From Noviherbaspirillum sedimenti (GTDB lineage Bacteria > Pseudomonadota > Gammaproteobacteria > Burkholderiales > Burkholderiaceae_D), in the NCBI RefSeq assembly GCF_003590835.1, contig NZ_QYUQ01000002.1, forward strand, positions 248,001-312,000: DNA of 64,000 bases, in the 5' to 3' direction. This document shows positions 34,807-41,229 of this stretch, piece after piece (within the stretch, counting starts at the first letter, position 1; the number at the start of each line of letters is the position of its first letter). The notes under the pieces are model-generated. The model saw only the letters and a list, made by a program, of their open reading frames with translations, did not search any database and was not told the origin of the DNA. The position numbers and the translations under genes were made by a program.

Positions 34807-35169
34807 TTTATGGATAATTATTTTATGTAAGACGTGTTTCATGTGCTGATCAGGCGCCATGCTGCAGACGAATGACGGGCTTTGGCCAACAGCTGCGCAC
34901 CTTACTGTCGGGGCCGCGCCGACACCATTGCTGGCCAGACGGCAATCCCCGATGTCCCGCCTCAAGCCGGCGCGGCATCGTGATGGAATCGGCGTGGCGC
35001 AATGCGCGCGGCGCATCGATCAGGATGCGCCGCGTCCCGGTGGCAGGTAAGGTGGAAGTGCCAGCGGTGCCGGCATTGCGATGTGTAGTGGTGTCGCGGC
35101 TGGACTGGCGCTGTTTGAACGCCAGTATTGCGTGCAGGCTGCGGGTGTGGGGCGTATTAGTGGGGCGTA
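34807..35169. other. Gene-free region upstream of the A2 promoter
   Basis: There are 363 bases between the IHF-like site and the end of peptide D. Open frames here have no Shine-Dalgarno and no protein-like composition. The region is where binding sites for a sigma-54 activator would be expected; I could not define a repeated site by eye. Confidence 0.4.
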
Positions 35170-35367
35170 TTACTTCTGCGGCCGCGTCATGGCCAGGTGG
35201 GTGCGGCCGAAGCCGGCCGGATAATCGACCAGCCGGGTGCTGTGCAGCGCACGCGTTTCGAGCGGACTCAGGTAGCCGCTGCGGCGCGCGCCGCCGACGA
35301 TCGCCAGCATGGCCTTGCGATCGAGGTCGATGCTTTCGGTGAGATCCTTGATGGTGATGGTGGACAT
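35170..35367 (-). CDS. Double-glycine leader peptide D
   Basis: A 65-residue precursor. The leader MSTITIKDLTESIDLDRKAM ends in LAIVGG (residues 25-26). The predicted mature part is 39 residues (ARRSGYLSPLETRALHS, then YPAGFGRTHLAMTRPQK). It is basic and not Asn-rich, so it may act differently from the A and B peptides. It lies 173 bases downstream of B2, with a long perfect hairpin between them. I find no good sigma-54 promoter of its own. Confidence 0.8.
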   Translation of the reverse strand: MSTITIKDLTESIDLDRKAMLAIVGGARRSGYLSPLETRALHSTRLVDYPAGFGRTHLAMTRPQK

Positions 35368-35464
35368 GGCTAGTTCCCCTGTTTCGATGGCAATCCGCGC
35401 AGCTTGCGCATTTTGCAATTGAATTTAGAGGGAGCAAACTGCGTCAAGTTCGCGATTTGACGTA

Positions 35465-35501
35465 CGAATGCGGCAAGGATTGCGTATCCTTGCCGCATTC
35501 G
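35465..35501. terminator. Perfect 16-base hairpin between peptides B2 and D
   Basis: CGAATGCGGCAAGGAT and its exact complement, separated by TGCGT. Neither side has a T-run. It lies 40 bases after the B2 stop, so it may end the A3-B2 transcript, protect its 3' end, or lower expression of D. Confidence 0.55.
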
Positions 35502-35540
35502 ATTCATGCACAGGCGTTGCTGCCTGTGCGTTGGTTCTTG

Positions 35541-35804
35541 CTATACCACCGCGATGGCGCTGGCGAACTGGCTGGGGCTGACATCCAGCTTGAGCGGGCC
35601 GAAACCGGCGCCGATCACACCGACATTGTTCAGGGCATTGACCTCGACATTCTGGAACTGGGCAATGTTCTGATTGATGCCGATATTTACGTTGGCGACG
35701 GGCCCGAGGCTTTTCAGCAAGGAATTACCACCGCTTACCGCTGCCATGGATTTCCGGTCAAGGTCCCGGCTCTGCGCCAGATCGTGTACGTTGATGATGG
35801 ACAT
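35541..35804 (-). CDS. Double-glycine leader peptide B2
   Basis: An 87-residue precursor, paralogue of B1. The leader MSIINVHDLAQSRDLDRKSM ends in AAVSGG (residues 25-26). The mature 61 residues begin NSLLKSLGPVANVNIGINQN and continue with FQNVEVNALNNVGVIGAGFG, ending in ASAIAVV. It is nearly the same as B1 except for the first residues and the tail. It follows A3 by 27 bases, repeating the A-then-B order of the other unit, which points to block duplication. Confidence 0.84.
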   Translation of the reverse strand: MSIINVHDLAQSRDLDRKSMAAVSGGNSLLKSLGPVANVNIGINQNIAQFQNVEVNALNNVGVIGAGFGPLKLDVSPSQFASAIAVV

Positions 35805-35831
35805 GCTGATTCTCCTCGTCTCGCCCGTCAA

Positions 35832-36107
35832 TCAACCGAAGTTGATGGTGTTGTCGGCGGTCTGTTTCGGCTTCACGGTGGCAGTGATGCCATGGGCGAA
35901 GGCGACATTGTTGCCGTTGTTGACCAGGGTGTTCTGTTCCTGGTCGATGCTTTGCTTGGCGTCGAACGAGAAGCTGTCCGAGGATTTGTCGATCGAGGTC
36001 ACTGAGAAGGGCATCCAGCCTTTGTACATGCCGCCGGAAACGCCAGCCATGGCTTGGCGATCGAGTTCAGCGGTGCGGGACAGGTCTTTGATGGTCAGGG
36101 TTTTCAT
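35832..36107 (-). CDS. Double-glycine leader peptide A3
   Basis: A 91-residue precursor. The leader and last 45 or so residues are nearly identical to A1 and A2. The segment after the cleavage site is different again (MYKGWMPFSVTSIDKSSD). GGAGATTG precedes the ATG. It is the first gene of the A3-B2 unit behind the third sigma-54 promoter. Like all A peptides it has no Cys and ends in NTINFG. Confidence 0.86.
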   Translation of the reverse strand: MKTLTIKDLSRTAELDRQAMAGVSGGMYKGWMPFSVTSIDKSSDSFSFDAKQSIDQEQNTLVNNGNNVAFAHGITATVKPKQTADNTINFG

Positions 36108-36178
36108 GGTCAATCTCCTAAAGTTTCAATGAGTGGATTTTGCTGCTTGAGGCAATCTGTTGCGCTCACAGGGGATAT

Positions 36179-36194
36179 TGCAGGGAGCGTGCCA
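36179..36194 (-). promoter_or_regulatory. Sigma-54 promoter of the A3-B2 unit
   Basis: Minus-strand TGGCACGCTCCCTGCA, identical to the A1 and A2 promoters. Confidence 0.88.
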
Positions 36195-36223
36195 GGTCAG
36201 GCTGGTGGTGTTAAAAAATGATG

Positions 36224-36236
36224 CAAGTGATTGAAA
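36224..36236 (-). promoter_or_regulatory. IHF-like site upstream of the A3 promoter
   Basis: Minus-strand TTTCAATCACTTG, one mismatch to the IHF consensus, again 29 bases upstream of the -24 element. A further AT-rich block and GACGGGCG are shared with the A1 region. Confidence 0.55.
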
Positions 36237-36658
36237 AATAAGCGTAAATTTTAAATTCTGACGGGCGTGGCGGCGTTTGCGAGCGAGGCTTGGCAAGGAC
36301 AGATGTCGGCGCGTATCCAACATTAAAAAGCCTTTGTTCGGCAAAGGCTGACACCATTCTGCTTCAGGACGGAAGGCAAGAAAGTGTGTAACAGCGCAGT
36401 CGGCACAAGGACTGAATTTAGCTTTGTGAATTCTGTCTGAATCAGGAAATTTTGCAGGTACGAAGGCACGCCAAGGCGCATCCAATTGAGGGGGAAGTTA
36501 AGGCGGGCGACGGGAATGCGTACCGGCAATTGGACCGGCAGGCTTTTCAAGTTAGCTCAATGAGGGGATGCAAGTACATGGGTATGATGGCCTGTGCCCA
36601 CTTCTCCCGATCCGGAGGCATGCCAGGTGCGGGCCGCGGGCGATGACACGGAAAACCA
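36237..36658. other. Divergent intergenic region between peptide A3 and the second kinase
   Basis: There are 422 bases with no convincing gene. It must hold the upstream activator sites for A3 and the promoter of the kinase at 36659. I see no GG-N10-GC pair reading toward the kinase. Open frames on the minus strand (36126-36485) look random. Confidence 0.4.
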
Positions 36659-38719
36659 ATGGCTAATCTTGCGGACGCGATTCGTAGCTACTATGGCAGC
36701 GGCCAGTCGCAGCAGGATTTTTTCGTCCAGGTGGAGCGTGCATTGGCCACGGAGCCAGCCAGCGCGGCGCGCCTGCTGGACATTCTGGGCGAGGAAAACG
36801 CCAGGGTGCCATTGCCGCCCGATATTTATGCCGAATTGCAGCGCCGCATTGAGCGCAAGGTGGAAGCCGGGCGCGCCATCGGCGCCGAGGAAACCCGCGT
36901 TCAAACCCGCCCCGGCGAGCAGCGCTGGACGCCGCAATCAAGCCTGCCCCCGGCGAGCGACGACATCGGCAGCGATCCCGGCCTGGAACGCATGAAAGGT
37001 GTCGGCGATACCCTGAACGGCCGCTTCGTGCTGGAGGAATGCATCGGCTTTGGCGGCATGGGCACCGTGTACAAGGCGCTCGACTTGCGCAAGCTGGAAG
37101 CCTCCGACCGCAAGCCCTACATCGCCATCAAGGTTCTGAACGTACAGTTTCGCGGTCATCCCAAGTCGCTCATCGCCCTGCAGCGCGAGGCGCGCAAGGC
37201 GCAGATGCTGGCGCATCCGAATATCGTGACCGTATACGACTTTGACCGCGATGGTTCGATGGTCTACCTGACCATGGAATATCTGTCGGGCAAACCGCTC
37301 AGCCAGGTCCTGCGTGCGCCGGGATTCACCGGCCTGCCCTATGCCGAAGTCCTGCGCATCGTCACCGGCATTTCCAGGGCGCTGGCGTACGCCCATGAAC
37401 GCGGTTTCGTCCATTGCGACCTCAAGCCTGGCAATGTGTTCTTGCTGGACAAGGGCGAGGTCAAGGTGATCGATTTCGGCATTGCCCGCGTCTTCCACAA
37501 AACCGAGGAAGATTCCGAAGCCACCGTGTTCGACGCCGGCACCCTGGGCGGCCTCACGCCAGCCTATGCCAGCCCGGAAATGATCGAACACCTCGATCCC
37601 GATCCGCGCGACGATATCTACGGGCTTGCCTGCATCACTTATGAACTCCTGACCGGCAAGCACCCGTTTGACCGCACGGCCGCGACCCTCGCGCGCAACG
37701 CCGGCATGCGTCCGCAGCGCCCGCAAAATCTGGGCAGCAGGCAATGGCGCGCGCTCAAGGCGGCACTCTCCTTCGAACGCGCCAGCCGCACGCCGACCGT
37801 GATGGAATTCCTGCGCGAGATGAGCGGCGAATCCCGCAAGGCGGTGTACGTGGCGCTGGCGGCATCCGGCCTGACCGTGGGGGTATTACTGGTGGCGGGC
37901 CTCAGCTATTACCTGGCCTCGCGCCCCGACACTGGCCCGGGCGAAACAGCGCCAACGACGGCCGGCGTGCCGCCACAAGAAGAAGCCATGGCGACCCAGG
38001 CGCCGACAACGCAAGCGCCGCCACCCCAAGCGCCGGCGCCGGTCCTGAGCCTCGCCGCCGTAACGCCGGTGCTGGCGCAAGTGCCATGTTCGGCGCTGGC
38101 GGCGACACTGCGCGATGGCACACTGCAGGTCCAGGGGTTCCTGGCGCAGCGGGTGGGCATGCCGCGCCTGAAGGAAATGCTGGGCGCCATCCCGGGCGCC
38201 AAGGCCATCGAGCTCAATACGCGCCAGGTGGGCGATGACGATTGTGCCGTCATCGAAACCTTCGCGCCGTACTGGCAGCGCAACCGCCAAGCCGGCGGCG
38301 GCGCCGTTATCCAGGCCCGTGCGCGCAACGGCGAACTGGCGGAAGGGGAGTCCTTGATCGTCGACATCAAGACACCCGCTTATGAAACGTATGTCTATGT
38401 CGATTACTTCGTGCTCGATGGTAACGTCGCGCACCTGGTGCCCAATCCACGCATGCGCGCGCACCAGGCGCCGGCCCATTATGAAGCCGCCATCGGCAGC
38501 CTGGGAAACTGGGTGATTTCACCACCTTTCGGTAACGAACTGATCGTCCTTCTATTGACGCCGACGCCGCTATTCGACAAGGTGCGCCCGGAAATTGAAT
38601 CGCGCGCGGAATACCTCAAGGTGACCGAGAGACAATTGGCGCAACTGACCGCAAAGTATGGCGCCGATCGCATCGTCGCCGACTTTGTCCAGATCACCAC
38701 CAAACCGCGCAAGCCCTGA
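36659..38719 (+). CDS. Membrane Ser/Thr protein kinase with DUF4384-like C-terminus
   Basis: A 686-residue protein. After a 115-residue helical N-terminus comes a Hanks-type kinase (about residues 122-390): glycine loop GFGGMGTVYKA, catalytic Lys in IAIKVL, catalytic loop HCDLKPGN, DFG in VIDFGIAR, YASPEM, and DDIYGLACITYELLTG. One membrane helix lies at about 398-420 (VALAASGLTVGVLLVAGLSYYL). The outer part has a Pro/Gln/Thr-rich linker, a small domain with DGTLQVQGFL, and a DUF4384-like domain (VYVDYFVLDGNVAHLVPNP, ELIVLLLTPTPLF). Kinases with this ending occur beside secretion and FHA systems. It is divergent from the peptide units. Confidence 0.9.
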   Translation: MANLADAIRSYYGSGQSQQDFFVQVERALATEPASAARLLDILGEENARVPLPPDIYAELQRRIERKVEAGRAIGAEETRVQTRPGEQRWTPQSSLPPASDDIGSDPGLERMKGVGDTLNGRFVLEECIGFGGMGTVYKALDLRKLEASDRKPYIAIKVLNVQFRGHPKSLIALQREARKAQMLAHPNIVTVYDFDRDGSMVYLTMEYLSGKPLSQVLRAPGFTGLPYAEVLRIVTGISRALAYAHERGFVHCDLKPGNVFLLDKGEVKVIDFGIARVFHKTEEDSEATVFDAGTLGGLTPAYASPEMIEHLDPDPRDDIYGLACITYELLTGKHPFDRTAATLARNAGMRPQRPQNLGSRQWRALKAALSFERASRTPTVMEFLREMSGESRKAVYVALAASGLTVGVLLVAGLSYYLASRPDTGPGETAPTTAGVPPQEEAMATQAPTTQAPPPQAPAPVLSLAAVTPVLAQVPCSALAATLRDGTLQVQGFLAQRVGMPRLKEMLGAIPGAKAIELNTRQVGDDDCAVIETFAPYWQRNRQAGGGAVIQARARNGELAEGESLIVDIKTPAYETYVYVDYFVLDGNVAHLVPNPRMRAHQAPAHYEAAIGSLGNWVISPPFGNELIVLLLTPTPLFDKVRPEIESRAEYLKVTERQLAQLTAKYGADRIVADFVQITTKPRKP

Positions 38720-38775
38720 AAATTCCAAGGGCGTATAGATGGTATAGATGAAATATTGCGGCGTTTTCCCTCTTG

Positions 38776-39924
38776 CTATTTTAGGTCGCGGGCGACCCGA
38801 AAGCCGTTCTGGTTCTGACGTACGCTGGCATCATATTTGAAACGGGTGGTCGACATCATGTAAGCCTCGCCATCGCGCCAGGAGCCGCCGCGTATGACGC
38901 GCACCCGGCACAGCGGATCGTCCCAGGCGCGGCCGTCGGATGGCGCACCCTTGTAGGAATTGTGCCAGCAATCGGCCACCCATTCCCAGACGCTGCCATT
39001 CATGTCGTGCAGCCGGTAGGGATTGGCGGCGAAGGAGCCGGCTTTCGCTGGCCCATCCAGGCTCCAGGGCGGGCCGCAATCCTTGCAGTTGGCATTGCCG
39101 GCACGCATTTGCTGACCCCACCAGTAACGCGTGGCCGTGCCGCCGCGGGCCGCGTATTCCCATTCGGCCTCGGTCGGCAGGCGGTAGGGCTTGCCGCTGA
39201 TCTTGGCCAGCCATTTTACGTACTGCTGGGCATCGTCCCAGCTGACGTCCCGCATTGGCGCATTGGCGGCACTGCCGTTGGTGGCGATGCGGGCACAGGC
39301 GCCGGCCGCGACGCAGGTATTCCACTGTTCCACCGTCACTTCCATTTTGCCGATCGCAAACGGCTTGCCGATCGTCACCTGGTGCGCGGGCCGTTCGGAA
39401 ATGTCGTCGGTGTTGCTGCCCATGATGAAAGCGCCGGCCGGCAGGGCGAGTAGGCTCGGACATTCCTTGCAATCCTTGACCTCGCTCAGACCGGCAACTG
39501 GTGCCGGTGGCTTTTCAGCGGGCGCGGGCTGTGGCGGGACAGCAGCTTGCGGTCTGGCAGGGGAAGCGGGGCGTGCCGGTGCAATTGGCGCAGCAACGGG
39601 AGGCTTCACCGCTGGTGCCGGCCGGGCTGCCGGCGTCTCGAGCTTGGGCTTCGTTGCCCGCAAGCGGGCGATGCGGGCGCGCGCCAGTGCGGCAAAGCGG
39701 CCTTTCGGATAGGCTTGCAGGTAGGCTTCGTAATCGCTGGCATCGCTGCTGTCCTTGATCGATTCCCAGAACGTCAGCTCGTATTGCTCGGCGCTATCCT
39801 TGGGAAGCACTCCCGCCAGCTGGATCGAGGGCGTGCTGCGCAAGGCGTGTCCGTCCTCGCCAGCGACCGCGTCTTGTGCGCACAGGCTGACGACAAGACA
39901 GACCACCATGAATGTTTGCCTCAT
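38776..39924 (-). CDS. Exported SUMF1/FGE-fold protein lacking the catalytic cysteines
   Basis: A 382-residue protein with a signal peptide (residues 1-22). It has one [22 protein letters not shown] repeat like those in the MORN kinase, a Pro/Ala linker (about 100-140), and a C-terminal SUMF1 domain (about 155-380) with [42 protein letters not shown] and [11 protein letters not shown]. In true formylglycine-generating enzymes two Cys lie shortly after the RGGS motif; here that segment reads [15 protein letters not shown], so copper-dependent oxidation is not expected. It is probably a binding or structural module. It converges on the second kinase. Confidence 0.85.
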   Translation of the reverse strand: MRQTFMVVCLVVSLCAQDAVAGEDGHALRSTPSIQLAGVLPKDSAEQYELTFWESIKDSSDASDYEAYLQAYPKGRFAALARARIARLRATKPKLETPAARPAPAVKPPVAAPIAPARPASPARPQAAVPPQPAPAEKPPAPVAGLSEVKDCKECPSLLALPAGAFIMGSNTDDISERPAHQVTIGKPFAIGKMEVTVEQWNTCVAAGACARIATNGSAANAPMRDVSWDDAQQYVKWLAKISGKPYRLPTEAEWEYAARGGTATRYWWGQQMRAGNANCKDCGPPWSLDGPAKAGSFAANPYRLHDMNGSVWEWVADCWHNSYKGAPSDGRAWDDPLCRVRVIRGGSWRDGEAYMMSTTRFKYDASVRQNQNGFRVARDLK

Positions 39925-39967
39925 GTTCCAGCCTTTGACAGAAGAAATATCCGTCTGCCAATTTATC

Positions 39968-39987
39968 GTTGAACTATCACGTTCAAC
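39968..39987. promoter_or_regulatory. Candidate operator GTTGAAC-N6-GTTCAAC
   Basis: A perfect seven-base inverted repeat with a six-base spacer, between the divergent SUMF1 and DUF4399 genes and 44 bases upstream of the SUMF1 start. The binding regulator is unknown. Confidence 0.35.
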
Positions 39988-40191
39988 TCTGTTTATATCA
40001 AAGTGTCAGCGTGTTGATTTGATAAATTCAGTCTAGCGCATGGGACGTCGGCCGCAATGCCTGTCGTTGCCGGGGGTGTCTATGGCGCCTATGTTTTTTT
40101 TGCGAGAGCCTGCTGGCGGGCGATTTTCCCCATGATCCCTGCCCATGATGCGGGCGCATTTTTTTGCACTCATTTTCGGAAGAGGCGCGGT

Positions 40192-40626
40192 ATGACGGGA
40201 CTGTTGAAAACCCTCGTGTCTTTGGCCTTGTCGATGGCGATGCTGGCGCCCCAGTTCGCGACCGCCGCCGGCACAGCGTCGCCGCAGAACGCGCAAGTGT
40301 ATTTCATCTGGCCTGGCGATGGCACGGTCATTCAAGGCGGAAAATTCTGGTTGCGCATGGGCTTGCGCAACATGGGGGTGGCCCCCAAAGGCGTCGATTT
40401 TCCTAATGTCGGCCATCACCATTTGATCATTGATGCCGAATTGCCAGCCATGGATCAGCCCATCCCGTCGGACCGCAACCACCTGCATTTCGGCGCCGGC
40501 GAAACCGAGGCGCGCATTGAACTACCGCCAGGAAAGCATACCCTGCAACTCTTGCTGGGCGACCGCGACCACAGGCCGCATGACCCTCCCGTGGTTTCGA
40601 AAAAAATCACGATTACCGTACGCTGA
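40192..40626 (+). CDS. Secreted DUF4399 protein, first copy
   Basis: A 144-residue exported protein with a signal peptide ending near residue 23 (QFATAAG). The DUF4399 core is complete: VYFIWPGDGTVIQGGKFWLR, NMGVAPKGVDFPNVGHHHLI, then NHLHFGAGETEARIELPPGKHTLQLLLGD and the HDPPV segment. The many His residues suggest metal binding, but this is not established for the family as far as I know. It opens an apparent operon that runs through the second copy, the HD-GYP protein, the TolC-like protein, the FHA protein and the adaptor. GAAGAGG precedes the ATG. Confidence 0.85.
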   Translation: MTGLLKTLVSLALSMAMLAPQFATAAGTASPQNAQVYFIWPGDGTVIQGGKFWLRMGLRNMGVAPKGVDFPNVGHHHLIIDAELPAMDQPIPSDRNHLHFGAGETEARIELPPGKHTLQLLLGDRDHRPHDPPVVSKKITITVR

Positions 40627-40652
40627 ACCGCAAGACCGAGCGGGAGCCAATC

Positions 40653-41084
40653 ATGTCATCCATTTCCAGATTTTTCCTTGCGGCCGCACTTGCGGCCGTG
40701 CTGAGCCCAACCGCTTTCGCCGGCGATACACCGGCGCCCGCCAATGTCTGGTTGTATATCGGCTGGCCCAATAATGGCGAAGTGCTTGCCGCGGGTAAAC
40801 CGTTTCGTGTCTGGTTCGGCTTACGCAACATGGGCGTCGCGCCGAAAGGCGTGGAATTTCCCAATACCGGACACCACCATCTTCTGATCGACACCGAATT
40901 GCCGGCGCTCGGCCAGCCCATTCCCTCGGACCGCAATCACCTGCATTTTGGCGCCGGTGAAACCGAGACGATGGTGGAACTGCCACCGGGAAAACATACC
41001 TTGCAATTGCTCATGGGCGACGACAAGCATATTCCGCACAATCCCCCGGTCTATTCCAAAAAAATTACGATTACCGTCAAATAG
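40653..41084 (+). CDS. Secreted DUF4399 protein, second copy
   Basis: A 143-residue paralogue of the preceding gene, 26 bases downstream. The signal peptide ends near TAFAGDTP. The core repeats the first copy closely (NMGVAPKGVEFPNTGHHHLL, NHLHFGAGETETMVELPPGK, HIPHNPPV). The pair is a tandem duplication that has diverged mostly in the signal peptide and first strands. It is probably periplasmic or secreted. Its presence in a type I secretion operon is unexplained. Confidence 0.85.
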   Translation: MSSISRFFLAAALAAVLSPTAFAGDTPAPANVWLYIGWPNNGEVLAAGKPFRVWFGLRNMGVAPKGVEFPNTGHHHLLIDTELPALGQPIPSDRNHLHFGAGETETMVELPPGKHTLQLLMGDDKHIPHNPPVYSKKITITVK

Positions 41085-41229
41085 GACATGGCATTTTACG
41101 GATACAGGCTCGTTGCATTGTCTTGTGGCAGGCCCGCGCTGGAACTGGCGTTTTGGCTCAAGGTCGAATCCTCGACAGTCTCGTCGAACAAGCCGTCCTG
41201 GCGTGACGGGGACAGTAAAGGGTGCGCAG

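Noticed and set aside
35425..35455. A sigma-54-like promoter before peptide D
   Set aside because: CTTGACGCAGTTTGCT has the -12 part but lacks the essential GG at -24.
28060..36107. Reading the small peptides as lanthipeptides or other modified RiPPs
   Set aside because: The mature parts have no Cys, and no modification enzyme gene was recognised near them.
40150..40175. A sigma-54-like promoter before the first DUF4399 gene
   Set aside because: A GGG and a TTTGCAC are present, but GG and GC are 11 or 12 bases apart instead of 10.
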